Shown: positions 42,080 to 50,617 of the stretch, piece after piece | Numbering within the stretch: position 1 is the first letter of the stretch | Layout: every line of letters begins with the position of its first letter | Origin: CATQHQ01 sp965243805 | GTDB taxonomy: Bacteria; Gemmatimonadota; Gemmatimonadetes; Longimicrobiales; Gaopeijiaceae | Assembly: GCA_965243805.1 (NCBI GenBank) | Contig: OZ251577.1 | Location: forward strand, 2,356,001-2,420,000 | Direction of reading: 5' to 3' | Length of the DNA stretch: 64,000 bases | The notes under the pieces: generated by a model | What the model saw: the letters and a program-made list of their open reading frames with translations, nothing else | Database searches by the model: none | What the model was told of the DNA's origin: nothing | Program-made: the position numbers and the translations under genes

Positions 42080-43516
42080 CTAGCTAACCGGCCGCTTGAC
42101 CGGGCCGTTGTCCCAATCCTGGGCCGACGAGATGTTGGGCACGCCCCAGTCTTCACCGTTCCAGCCAGCGAAGCCCTCCATCTTGAAGGTCCAGAAGCCG
42201 GTGGTCATGTCGCTGATCACGATGAGCCCGTCGGCGTTGCGGATGTCCACGCCGAAGGCGCCGTTGAACATGGGGTAGCGGTCCTTGTTCGGCGGGCCGA
42301 CGTAGGTGTCGTAGTAGCCCACGGTCACCGGGTTCTCCGGGTCCATGAGCGAGAAGATCTGCAACCCGTCCAGGTAGCCCGACGCAAAGACGTAGGGCCA
42401 GCGGACCTCGTGGTTGTGCACCAAGTTCTCCCAATCGGCGGTCCATGCGGAGATCGGCGAGCGGATGTTGGTGACTTCCCCGTCGAGCGCGGGCTGCAAG
42501 TCGAAGATGCGGATGGGGGCGTACTGGTACTCGGTCTCGGCGATCACGTAGCGGCCGTCGGGGCTGGGCGTGAACGTGTGTCCGTAGCGCACGCCGCTTA
42601 CGCCGGCCAGCGAGATGCGCAGCTGCGGGTCGTCCAAGTTGGACACGTCGTAGATGTAGTAGCCGCCGGTGCCGCCGCCGTAGAAGCGGTCTTCGCCGGT
42701 GTCGGGGTGGTAGCCCACGTAGAAGTCGTGGTAGCCCCGTCCAGAGCCGCGGCCTTCGGCCGACTCGGGGACCGGCACGCGGCCTACCCGCGCGTTCTCC
42801 AAGTCGCCCGACACGACCCTGGCCATGTCGTACACGTGGGCGAACGGCCCGCTCACGGTGGCAAAGAGGAGGACCCGGCTGTCGGAGTGCTTGTAGACGA
42901 AGATGTTGTGGAAGCCGCCGGGAAGCTCGGGCTCGCGGATGCGGGCGACCTCGCGGACGGTGGAGGGGTCGGGCAAGCCGGTCACGTCCAGCACCACCGC
43001 GCCCATGTCCGTGTTGGGACCGCCCTGGCCGAACTGGAGCGACTGCACCACGTAGTAGCGGCCGTCCAGCTTGAAGTGCTTCACGTCCATGCCGCCGGTG
43101 CGCATGTGCAGGTCCTGGTTCTCGATCCGCCACTCGTAGAGAACCTCCGGGTGCTCGGGGTCGGCGATGGAGACGATGTCCAGTCCCTTGGGACCCACAT
43201 CGCCGTAGACCATCCTGCCTACGTAGGCGTAGGGGCGGTCCAGCTCCTGCTCCAGGTCCACGTCCGACACCGAGAGGCGCGGCCCCAGCGGCGTGTGGCC
43301 CAGCACGTCCATGTTGTCGCTGCCGGGTGCCGAGGGGGTCCACTGCTGGGCGTGGGCGGAGGGCGGGGAGACCAAGCCGGCGAGAAGGGCGGCCGTCGCG
43401 ACGAGCAGTGCGCCGGACAGTGCGCCGGACAGGATGGTGGACGCCACGGATCGGGCGAACCGATTGGCGACGAGCGGATTGGCGACGAGACGGGGGCGGC
43501 GAGACTGGGACGACAT
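42080..43516 (-). CDS. Secreted LVIVD-repeat beta-propeller protein
   Basis: The 478-aa protein has a signal peptide ending PSAHAQ, whose N-region and core contain duplications (LVANPLVAN, LSGALSGALL). The mature part is a propeller with LVIVD-type units (GLDIVSIADPEHPEVLYEW, AVVLDVTGLPDPSTV, YYIYDVSNLDDPQL, LQIFSLMDPENPVTV). Its conserved HNHEV and HDFYVGYHP may be metal sites. Such proteins are often near copper oxidases or as surface proteins; exact role unknown. It is first in the operon that leads to the multicopper oxidase. Confidence 0.85.
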   Translation of the reverse strand: MSSQSRRPRLVANPLVANRFARSVASTILSGALSGALLVATAALLAGLVSPPSAHAQQWTPSAPGSDNMDVLGHTPLGPRLSVSDVDLEQELDRPYAYVGRMVYGDVGPKGLDIVSIADPEHPEVLYEWRIENQDLHMRTGGMDVKHFKLDGRYYVVQSLQFGQGGPNTDMGAVVLDVTGLPDPSTVREVARIREPELPGGFHNIFVYKHSDSRVLLFATVSGPFAHVYDMARVVSGDLENARVGRVPVPESAEGRGSGRGYHDFYVGYHPDTGEDRFYGGGTGGYYIYDVSNLDDPQLRISLAGVSGVRYGHTFTPSPDGRYVIAETEYQYAPIRIFDLQPALDGEVTNIRSPISAWTADWENLVHNHEVRWPYVFASGYLDGLQIFSLMDPENPVTVGYYDTYVGPPNKDRYPMFNGAFGVDIRNADGLIVISDMTTGFWTFKMEGFAGWNGEDWGVPNISSAQDWDNGPVKRPVS

Positions 43517-43529
43517 AGGCGGCTCTCTC

Positions 43530-43553
43530 GTGTCAGGTCGGGTGTCAGGTCGG
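43530..43553. repeat. 12-bp tandem duplication in the LVIVD 5' leader
   Basis: GTGTCAGGTCGG is repeated twice in a row, 13 bases upstream of the LVIVD start on the minus strand. It reads CCTGACAC in coding sense and is similar to the repeat before the HhH lipoprotein gene at 31931. Confidence 0.9.
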
Positions 43554-43587
43554 GGCGCTTGGGGAGGACCTTGGGGACGCTCCCTGC

Positions 43588-43616
43588 ACTATAGGGGTTG
43601 ATGGGATTGACGTCCA
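43588..43616 (-). promoter_or_regulatory. Sigma70-like promoter for the LVIVD-multicopper oxidase operon
   Basis: On the minus strand TGGACG (43616-43611), 17 bp, TATAGT (43593-43588). The leader of about 65 bases contains the 12-bp tandem repeat. Confidence 0.6.
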
Positions 43617-43652
43617 GCGGCCCGGCGAACGGTCGGGGGACGGTGGAGCGCT

Positions 43653-44246
43653 TCACTCTGCGAACAGTCGCGACGCCGCCAGCACCAGAGCCCACGCGCC
43701 TCCGATCACGGACACGGCAGCGTTCCAGGCGCGGGGCGGCGTCCGCAAGAACTTCGTGGCCACGAGCGTCAAGGCCAAGAGCACGCCGACCGCCGCAATC
43801 TGGGCCAACTCCAGGCCGACGTTGAACGACAGCAGTGGCAGGAACAGGCTTCGCTCGGTGCCCAGGGCCAGCCGGAGAAAGGTGGAGAAGCCCAGGCCGT
43901 GGACGACGCCGAAGACGGCGGCTGCTAGGTAGCGGGAGCGAGACGCAGGGCCTCCGGGCGGCGCAGAGCCCCCCCGCGCAGCCATCGCCAAGTTTCCTGC
44001 CGCCGTGGCGGCGATCGTGGCCAGGATGAGGTACTCCACCAAGTCGCTGTCCAGGCGGACCCAGCCCAGGGTGGCGAGGGCCAGGGACGCCGAGTGGCCG
44101 GCCGTGAACGCCGTGACCAACACCAAGAGTTGGCGCCATCGCGCTGGCGGATAGGGAGCGCACAGAACGGCCAGGAAAAGCAAATGGTCGTACGCCCGCA
44201 AGTCCAGCAAGTGCTCGAAGCCCAGGCGCAGGTAGATGCCGAACAC
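43653..44246 (-). CDS. HupE/UreJ-like membrane protein
   Basis: The 197-aa protein (GTG 44246) has six to seven hydrophobic segments and the HupE/UreJ signatures: GFEHLLDLRAYDHLLFL at the start, TAFTAGHSASLALAT, and FGVVHGLGFSTFL. The family includes nickel/cobalt permease-like proteins. It lies three bases after the PHP-domain gene and ends the operon that includes HipA and DUF5916. Confidence 0.88.
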   Translation of the reverse strand: MFGIYLRLGFEHLLDLRAYDHLLFLAVLCAPYPPARWRQLLVLVTAFTAGHSASLALATLGWVRLDSDLVEYLILATIAATAAGNLAMAARGGSAPPGGPASRSRYLAAAVFGVVHGLGFSTFLRLALGTERSLFLPLLSFNVGLELAQIAAVGVLLALTLVATKFLRTPPRAWNAAVSVIGGAWALVLAASRLFAE

Positions 44247-44249
44247 GGA

Positions 44250-45575
44250 TCAGGGGCCGGGAGGCTCGAACGTGTGGGCGGCCTCGGCTCGGCGTTCCGG
44301 CTCGGACGGTCGTTCGCGGCGACGGACGACCCGAGCGACCCAAGCGGCCAACGCGGCCCACGCCAGCCACGAGATGCGCTCCGGCCACGCCAGCATTCGG
44401 AAGTGCTCCCAGAGCAGCCAGGGAACGGTGGCCGCCAGCCGGAGGCGCGAGCCGTCGTGGTAGGGCATTCGCCGTTCGACCACCGTCGTCGCGGTGCGCC
44501 GGTGTCGGTGCAGCGTGGTCTCGATGGCATCGCCCAGCCGGGCTGGGGACAAGTCGCGCCAGCCGGGCATGTCCATGACGCTCCAGGCGACGGCCGTGCG
44601 ACCCCATCCGTGCAGGTTGGACCCGGCGACCACGGCCAAGTCCAGGGAGTCGGCCAGCGCCAGAATCGCCAAGCGCTCCGCGCGGACCTGCTCCAGCCCC
44701 CGGGGTGCGCCGTCGTTCAACTCCACGCCGACGACGCCGGCGGGCGAACCGGGTCCCAGCGCCACGATGGCGTCCAGGGGGCCGGGGAGGGTGTACAGCA
44801 TGGTGGGCGTAGGGGCGCCCCGTGCTTGCGCCGCCGCCAGCGAGTCCGGGTCCAGGTGGTGCCAAGTGCTGTCCAGGGCGAAGACATAGCGCTCCCGGTC
44901 GCCCAGGACGTTGGTGTGTCGGTCCCGAAGGCGGAGTTCGGCGCCGCTGAGCAGCACCGTTCGGTCGCCTGCGCGTTCCGGGTTGGCGGGCAGCGCGTCG
45001 TCCACGCCGGCCCACGTGTAGTGGTCGGTCACGTAGGCTGCGTCGAAGCCGGCTCCCTCGTGCCACGCCCGGTTCCTGGAGGCGGTGAAGAGGCGCCAGC
45101 CGTCGTGGGAGTGGTTGGTGTGGGAGTGGAAGTCCACCGACAGCAGGTCGGGGTTGTCCAGCCCGATCCCGGTCATGGGGCGCGGCAGCAGCGTGGCGCT
45201 GGCGTAGAAGGCCAGCAGCAGGGCCAAGGCCAGCAGGGCGCGAGCGATCTCCGCCACGGCTTGGCGCAACCACCCGCCTCGACCCCCAGAGCCCAGGAGG
45301 CGACGCAGCAGCCGACACAGCACGTACAAGACCACCAGCGACGCCAGGAGCGCGTAGTGCTGGCTCAGTGCCAGCACCGACATGCTGTCCCACAACCCGA
45401 AGAGGGGTGCGCCCATCAGATACGTCCAGGGAAGCTCCAAGTGGGCGAATGGAACGGGGGCATGGCTGGCGGCGTCCCAGAGGGCGGGCACGTGGAACAG
45501 GCCGGAGACCAGCACGAGCGCCGCGACGGCCAGGGGCCCCACGAGTCCTCGCCTCGGCGAGCGGACGCTGGTCAT
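44250..45575 (-). CDS. Membrane-anchored PHP-domain protein
   Basis: The 441-aa protein starts at ATG 45575. Four N-terminal hydrophobic segments are followed by a PHP metallophosphoesterase-like domain: SVDFHSHTNHSHDGWR (H-x-H), YVTDHYTWAG, SGAELRLRD and VVGVELNDG, then VVAGSNLHGWG. The catalytic domain should face the outside or the periplasm. Possible substrates are phosphoesters; none can be named. It overlaps hipA by ATGA and precedes HupE/UreJ by three bases. Confidence 0.82.
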   Translation of the reverse strand: MTSVRSPRRGLVGPLAVAALVLVSGLFHVPALWDAASHAPVPFAHLELPWTYLMGAPLFGLWDSMSVLALSQHYALLASLVVLYVLCRLLRRLLGSGGRGGWLRQAVAEIARALLALALLLAFYASATLLPRPMTGIGLDNPDLLSVDFHSHTNHSHDGWRLFTASRNRAWHEGAGFDAAYVTDHYTWAGVDDALPANPERAGDRTVLLSGAELRLRDRHTNVLGDRERYVFALDSTWHHLDPDSLAAAQARGAPTPTMLYTLPGPLDAIVALGPGSPAGVVGVELNDGAPRGLEQVRAERLAILALADSLDLAVVAGSNLHGWGRTAVAWSVMDMPGWRDLSPARLGDAIETTLHRHRRTATTVVERRMPYHDGSRLRLAATVPWLLWEHFRMLAWPERISWLAWAALAAWVARVVRRRERPSEPERRAEAAHTFEPPGP

Positions 45576-46867
45576 ATGGAACGCTCCAGCATGGCGGATC
45601 GCCGACGGATCAGGTCCGCGAAGTGGAGCAACGCGGAGTAATCCAGGCCGGGTATCACCAGCTCTCGGGCCACCGCGTCGGAGTACAGGACGGCCCTGTC
45701 GCAGAGTTCGGCGATCCGCCGACTGATGACGACCGAGTCCACCCCGCATCTCTCCGCAAATCGGGTCCAGTCCTTCGGGCGCAGTTCCTCGAGGGTGGCG
45801 CGTTCCCCGATCTTCATGGCCAGCTTGGGCGAGAGATCGGGATACGCCACGGTGCACAGTACGTCGTAGAGCGGCGCGACCTCGAGGGTGCCGAACCCTG
45901 GGCCGGCACCGAACCCTGGGCTGCGCCGGAGCAGGCTGTAGTTCTTGCCGTGAGCGTCGGCGTTGCCGACAAGAACGTGAAAGATGGCGGCGTCGAGCAG
46001 CTTGTGAAGCTGGGCGTCGGGACCGGTGCAGGCGCGGCGGACCAAGTCGTAGCACTGGGGAAAGCCGGGGCCGCCGTCGGCAGCGTACTTGAGTCGCGGT
46101 ACGACCCCCAACGCCTGACAGAAATCCTCTTGGTGAAGGCGTCGCAACGAGCCGTCGGGCATTCGGTCGCGGTCGTAGCGCTCCACGAGCAGGAACGGTC
46201 GCCCCCTGACCACCCGCGGCTCCACCGGTGCCACGGGCAACTTCAGCTTGACGGCCAACCGCATGGCGAACGCCTCGTTCTCCGTGATGACGGGGAAGCG
46301 CTCGTCCGCCGGCTTGAGGATGTGCGTGGTGGGACCGCCCGGCGGCGGCAACGCGATCCGGCCGTCCGCCACCACAACCGGCAGCTTCGACTGGGCGCCG
46401 GCCAGGGAGAGGCGCAACCCTTCTTCGCCGTTCGCCAGCAGGGGGCGCGTCCTGATCTTGTCCAGCAGGCGGACTAGGTGGGCATCCGACAGGGGGCGGG
46501 CAGGCGTTGCCGCGCGGTTCCCCGGAGGCGCTCGCCCTTCCGGCCACAGCGAAACGGCACCCGCCACCTCGCCGCCGACCCCAGCCAAGATGCCGAAGGT
46601 GTGGTCGGGCGACACGCCCAAGGCGCGGGCCACGGCGTCCCTCTCGGAGCCCTCGGGGAGCAGTCCATCGAAGAACGGAGCGCAGCGTCGGTGGGAGAAC
46701 GAGCCGGGACGCTTGGGCAGGGAGAGGGACAGGGGAGGCGCAGCGTCGCCGGAGAGCCAGTCGTCGTCGTAGGCGAAGCGCATGGCGCCGTGACGGTCGA
46801 GCGCCAGGACGCCCACGATGTGCTGCTCCCACCACGCGACCAGCGTGCGGACGGCGGCAGCGCTCAT
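45572..46867 (-). CDS. HipA-like Ser/Thr kinase without HipB partner
   Basis: The 431-aa protein begins at ATG 46867. It has the HipA plan: N-terminal subdomain (RHGAMRFAYDDDWL, FFDGLLPEGSERDAVARALG), glycine-rich loop region (LSLAGAQSKLPVVV), and the kinase core HVLVGNADAHGKNYSLL with the Asp/Asn catalytic loop and PLYDVLCTVAYPDLSPKLAM. HipA kinases phosphorylate GltX in E. coli. No HTH gene of HipB type is adjacent. Its start overlaps the DUF5916 stop and its stop overlaps the PHP start. A PGFGAGPGFG duplication is near the catalytic loop. Confidence 0.9.
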   Translation of the reverse strand: MSAAAVRTLVAWWEQHIVGVLALDRHGAMRFAYDDDWLSGDAAPPLSLSLPKRPGSFSHRRCAPFFDGLLPEGSERDAVARALGVSPDHTFGILAGVGGEVAGAVSLWPEGRAPPGNRAATPARPLSDAHLVRLLDKIRTRPLLANGEEGLRLSLAGAQSKLPVVVADGRIALPPPGGPTTHILKPADERFPVITENEAFAMRLAVKLKLPVAPVEPRVVRGRPFLLVERYDRDRMPDGSLRRLHQEDFCQALGVVPRLKYAADGGPGFPQCYDLVRRACTGPDAQLHKLLDAAIFHVLVGNADAHGKNYSLLRRSPGFGAGPGFGTLEVAPLYDVLCTVAYPDLSPKLAMKIGERATLEELRPKDWTRFAERCGVDSVVISRRIAELCDRAVLYSDAVARELVIPGLDYSALLHFADLIRRRSAMLERSI

Positions 46868-49239
46868 CTCACGAATGCGTGGGAGTACTTGACCAGGAGC
46901 GTGCGCCCGGTGGAGCGGATGCGGCTCGCCAACCTGGCGCTTTCGCCAAAACTCTGGTCCGTGGCGTGATCCAGTCCTTCGTTGTACACAATCCACAGGT
47001 CGGTGCCCTCGCGAAAGTGATAGCGGAAGCGCGCGTTCACGCCAGTGTGCCGGTTCACGCTGTTGTACTGGGCGAAGGCGGTCATGGACAGGCGAGGGTT
47101 CAGGGCGGCCTGCACCTTCAAGCGGCCCAAGTGCGCGACGGTGCCAACGTCCCGTTCGGAGAAATCCAGTTGGTTGACTTCGTATCCCCCGCTCAGCTCC
47201 AGGTACTTGGACACGCTCCACGTCGGGCCCAAGGAGACCCCGAGGCGCCGCCCTCCGTAGAAGCTGCCGGCGGAAGCGTTGAACTCGCCCCGGAAGATGT
47301 CGCTTCGGGCCAACCTCAGCATTGCGTTGCCCTGATGGAACCAGTAGTCGCCCGGCGTCACGACCGCATCCGATATCACGAAAGAGCTGGCAACGCTCTC
47401 GAAGCTGGAGGTGACGCCCGTGGTCAGTCTGGCGCCGCCCTTGAACTCGAACTCGGCCTCGGTGGTGATCTCCCGGGACTCGGCGCCGCCGTCGGCGTTG
47501 CGGAAGTAGTGCTCGGTCCGAAGGTTGGCGGCCCGCGACCGAAGGGGCGACTGGGCGTCCGCAAAGCGTCGGTACCGAAGCTGCCCGCCCCCTGAAGTGA
47601 AGTCTTTGCGCAGCTGGAAACCCAGCCCAGGCAGGTAGTCGCGGCCGGCGCGCACAAACTCGCCGTGGTAAGAGAAACCGTCGTCCCGGCGCCGTTCCCA
47701 TCTGGCCCGCAACAGGCCCGCTTCCAGACCCCCCGCCTGATCCGTCGCCTGGTCGAAGGTGTGCGCCCACTGCATCAGCAAGTACTCGTCCCCAGTCAAG
47801 CGCAAGATGGCGTCCAGGCCCAACGCCACATTGTCTTGGCCGTGGGAGCCCAGCCGCGTCGTGACCATGGCACCCACGGTCGAATACGGGTTGAGGACCT
47901 GCTGGCGCACCCGCAGCACGCCCATGTTCTCCGAAGACCCGTCCCCGTGAGCGGCCGTCTGCATGTTCAGCAAGCCGAAGTCGGTGCCGCCGGCGCGTCC
48001 CACGGCCCGAGCCCCGCCGTAGATGCGCACGACCTGGCCTTGGTGCAGCCCGATCTGGCGACTGTGGAAGAGGCGGTTGAAGAAGCCGCCCGTGTTGAAG
48101 TCGAAAGTGGAAGCGCGCTCCTGGAAGAACTGGCGTTTCTCGGGGAAGAAGAGGGCAAAGCGCGTCAGGTTGATCTGCTGATCGTCGGCCTCCACCTGTG
48201 CAAAGTCGGTGTTGACGGTCAGGTCCAGCGCCAAGTTGGAGGTGGGCGAGTACTTCAGGTCGAGGCCCGCTTCAGCGGTCGCGTCGTACTCGGGCGGCGC
48301 GCTCCGTTCGGCGGCCGGAGTCCGGTCGAAGCCGCCGAGGGAGTACGGCGTCACGTATACGGGCGTGGACTGGCGCACATCCCGCAGCACGATCCGTTGC
48401 GCTTGCGAAGGCTTGGCGAACCCCAGGCCGCCCCACTTGGGGTCGATTGCGGGATACACCTGCCGCTCGTTCTTGCGGGCAACCAAGCGATAGACGATGA
48501 GCCCCATCGTGACCTCGCCTCCGTCGGCCTGGAAGCCCAACGTCGAGAACGGGATTCTGAACTCGGCAAACCATCCTTCGTCGCTGGTGGTTGTGGCAAC
48601 GTCCCAGTGGGAGTTCCAATCCGAGTTCATGGGCCTGCCCGACGTGAACTGGGCGTCGTTGGACACGGTGCGGTCCTGTCGCACGCCGGCAGGGTTGGTG
48701 ACGAACCAGACGGCCGTCTCGTAGTCGTTGTAGCTGTCGATGACGACGGCCACAATGTCGTCGCCGCTGTACTGGTCGCGGTAGAAGGTGTTGGTGCGGA
48801 TCTGGTCCGGGTCCGAGTCGTACATGCGGCCCGACACATAGAGGAACCGATCGTCGTGACCAAGGCGGACTTCCGTGGCCTCGGTGATCTCGCCCTGGAA
48901 GACGGGCGTGTACATGGTCATGGTAAGGGGTTCGATCTCGCTCCACGCGGACTCGTCCACGACTCCGTCCAACTCGATCTCGCCAGCGATCCTGGGCACG
49001 AGCACGAGCGAGCCGGCGGCCGGCGCGGCCCCGGACGGCTGTTGGACCAACTGGACGGTCCCGGCGACGCTCGGTGGTGGCAAGGCAAAGGCCGCGACTG
49101 CCGCAACCACAATGCCCGCGAGGCCGGTTGCCGCCCGCCCCGCTCCCCTCCTGTCGGCCTCTTGCGTCAACTTGGATGCTCCCTTGCGCACTGTCGTCTC
49201 TTCCGCGTCACTTTGGCATTTCGATTGGCAACCACGCAT
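46864..49239 (-). CDS. DUF5916 outer-membrane protein with CBM9-like N-domain
   Basis: From ATG 49239 the protein is 791 aa. A signal-like hydrophobic segment lies at residues 36-60, later than usual; a GTG at 49188 would give a shorter N-terminus. The CBM9-like domain (GEIELDGVVDESAWSEI) precedes the DUF5916 barrel (NTDFAQVEADDQQINLTRF, EKRQFFQERASTFDF). It is the third copy in this window. I keep 49239 because a minus-strand TAGGTT is five bases upstream. It heads an operon with HipA, PHP and HupE/UreJ genes. Confidence 0.88.
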   Translation of the reverse strand: MRGCQSKCQSDAEETTVRKGASKLTQEADRRGAGRAATGLAGIVVAAVAAFALPPPSVAGTVQLVQQPSGAAPAAGSLVLVPRIAGEIELDGVVDESAWSEIEPLTMTMYTPVFQGEITEATEVRLGHDDRFLYVSGRMYDSDPDQIRTNTFYRDQYSGDDIVAVVIDSYNDYETAVWFVTNPAGVRQDRTVSNDAQFTSGRPMNSDWNSHWDVATTTSDEGWFAEFRIPFSTLGFQADGGEVTMGLIVYRLVARKNERQVYPAIDPKWGGLGFAKPSQAQRIVLRDVRQSTPVYVTPYSLGGFDRTPAAERSAPPEYDATAEAGLDLKYSPTSNLALDLTVNTDFAQVEADDQQINLTRFALFFPEKRQFFQERASTFDFNTGGFFNRLFHSRQIGLHQGQVVRIYGGARAVGRAGGTDFGLLNMQTAAHGDGSSENMGVLRVRQQVLNPYSTVGAMVTTRLGSHGQDNVALGLDAILRLTGDEYLLMQWAHTFDQATDQAGGLEAGLLRARWERRRDDGFSYHGEFVRAGRDYLPGLGFQLRKDFTSGGGQLRYRRFADAQSPLRSRAANLRTEHYFRNADGGAESREITTEAEFEFKGGARLTTGVTSSFESVASSFVISDAVVTPGDYWFHQGNAMLRLARSDIFRGEFNASAGSFYGGRRLGVSLGPTWSVSKYLELSGGYEVNQLDFSERDVGTVAHLGRLKVQAALNPRLSMTAFAQYNSVNRHTGVNARFRYHFREGTDLWIVYNEGLDHATDQSFGESARLASRIRSTGRTLLVKYSHAFVR

Positions 49240-49254
49240 CCGACAACCTAATGG
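49225..49254 (+). promoter_or_regulatory. Promoter for the alpha/beta hydrolase, overlapping a divergent promoter
   Basis: TTGGCA (49225-49230), 18 bp, TAATGG (49249-49254), then seven bases to GTG 49262. On the minus strand TAGGTT (49250-49245) ends five bases before ATG 49239. The two -10 boxes overlap, so only one gene could be transcribed from the site at a time. Confidence 0.5.
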
Positions 49255-49261
49255 AAGCGCC

Positions 49262-50167
49262 GTGCCCGTCCTCCACCATCAAGTCGTGGCCCATCTGGAC
49301 ATGGCGCACGCCGGTGCGACGCCGCGGAAGCGAATGCTGCTTCTCCATGGGATGTACGGTTCCGGGCGCAACTGGGGATCGGTAGCCCGGCGACTGGTTG
49401 CCGCGCGCCCCGAGTGGAGCGTGGTCCTGGTGGACATGCGGTGCCATGGGAGATCGACCGGCTTTCCGCCGCCCCATACCGTGGAGGCGTGCGCCGCCGA
49501 CCTTCTGGCCCTGGAAGAGCGGCTGGGCTTCCGCGCCGACGCCGTGCTGGGTCACTCCTACGGGGGCAAGGTGGCCTTGGCACATGCTCGGGTGGCCCTG
49601 GCACATGTCCAGATGGGATCGACGGCGACGAGAAGGGCGGCTCCGAGGCAGATCTGGCTGATCGACTCTTCGCCGAGCACCGGTCGGCCAAGAGGGGCGG
49701 CGTGGCGGATGCTGGACGTGCTTCGGCGGCGTCCTGGGCCGTTCGACAGCCGGAAGGCGGCGCAGGCGACCGTGGAGGACGAAGGCTTCACGCCGACGGT
49801 GGCCGCCTGGATGGCCGTCAACGCGGTCCGTGGTGGGGTGGGGCGCGGTGCGGGCGAGGGGCGCGGTGCGGCGGAGCGGTGGAGATGGAGGCTCGACCCG
49901 GACCAGATGGAGGCTCTCCTGCGCGACTACTTTCGCACGGACGCCTGGGAGATGGTGGACGGCGTCCGAGAAGGCGTCGGCGCTCCCGAGATTCATGTGG
50001 TCAAGGCCAGGGAGTCGGGCGTTGTGGACGAGGCTGACGTGGCACGGGTGCAGGCGGCGTCGCAGGCGGGTCGGCCGGTTCGATTCCACGAGGTTGCCGG
50101 CGGCCACTGGCTGAACGCCGAAAACCCGCGGGCGGTCGAGGCGCTGCTGATCGCGAATCTGCGTTGA
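49262..50167 (+). CDS. Alpha/beta hydrolase (YbfF-esterase-like)
   Basis: The 301-aa protein begins at GTG 49262. It has a classical fold: LLLHGMYGSGRNWG oxyanion region, VVLVDMRCHGRS, nucleophile elbow LGHSYGGKVAL, and the late His in EVAGGHWLNAENP. It resembles YbfF-type esterases. A short duplication (VALAH, VALAH) follows the nucleophile elbow and another (GRGAGEGRGA) lies near residue 195. No signal peptide is evident. Confidence 0.88.
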   Translation: MPVLHHQVVAHLDMAHAGATPRKRMLLLHGMYGSGRNWGSVARRLVAARPEWSVVLVDMRCHGRSTGFPPPHTVEACAADLLALEERLGFRADAVLGHSYGGKVALAHARVALAHVQMGSTATRRAAPRQIWLIDSSPSTGRPRGAAWRMLDVLRRRPGPFDSRKAAQATVEDEGFTPTVAAWMAVNAVRGGVGRGAGEGRGAAERWRWRLDPDQMEALLRDYFRTDAWEMVDGVREGVGAPEIHVVKARESGVVDEADVARVQAASQAGRPVRFHEVAGGHWLNAENPRAVEALLIANLR

Positions 50168-50183
50168 GTCGGCGGTCAGTCGG

Positions 50184-50570
50184 TCAGATCAGCTTGGCGC
50201 CTCCCTGCAGCTTCTTCACCACCGTCCAGCCGAGCGCTTCGGTCACGCTGGCGGCGACCCCGGCCCGCACCACGTTGCCGTAGACCGGGATCCAGCGGAG
50301 CAGGAGGCTCGCGCTGCTCTGGCCCACGATCTTGCCCAGGGCGGCGTAGAGAGTCGAGCGCACCGCCGAATCGGTATACGGAACGCCGAACTCGTCGGCC
50401 AAGGCGATGATCATTGCGACCTGGACCGGCGCGATCGCCACGTAGTCCGATCCGGGGATGACCGATGCCGCTGCCGCCGCGCCCGCAGCCGCCGCCGCCG
50501 AGTGGATGACGACGGCGCAGCGCCGCTCTTGCTCCGGCACGTACTTCCTGAATTCGTCCTTGAATCCCAC
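50184..50570 (-). CDS. Small DUF697-like membrane protein
   Basis: The 128-aa protein starts at GTG 50570 after GGGAGGGA. It has an alanine-rich helix (AAAAAGAAAAASVIPG) and the APVQVAMIIALADEFGV segment typical of DUF697-like domains, and two to three hydrophobic stretches. The domain is often linked to GTPases; none is nearby. The function is unknown. Confidence 0.75.
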   Translation of the reverse strand: MGFKDEFRKYVPEQERRCAVVIHSAAAAAGAAAAASVIPGSDYVAIAPVQVAMIIALADEFGVPYTDSAVRSTLYAALGKIVGQSSASLLLRWIPVYGNVVRAGVAASVTEALGWTVVKKLQGGAKLI

Positions 50571-50617
50571 CGTTCCCTCCCTTCAGTCAGCTCACCGCCG
50601 TTTCAGGTTCCCACCGT

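Noticed and set aside
44250..46835. PHP frame extended to 46835
   Set aside because: The extension reads through hipA in another frame. The PHP protein starts at ATG 45575, overlapping the hipA stop.
45572..46867. HipBA toxin-antitoxin module
   Set aside because: No HipB-type HTH gene is adjacent; the flanking overlaps are with DUF5916 and PHP genes.
45572..47770. HipA frame extended upstream to 47770
   Set aside because: The extra N-terminal part is an out-of-frame reading of the DUF5916 gene; HipA similarity begins at ATG 46867, which overlaps that gene's stop.
47665..49251. 528-aa plus-strand open frame opposite the third DUF5916 gene
   Set aside because: Antisense shadow with no recognisable motif; the minus strand has the CBM9-like and barrel signatures.
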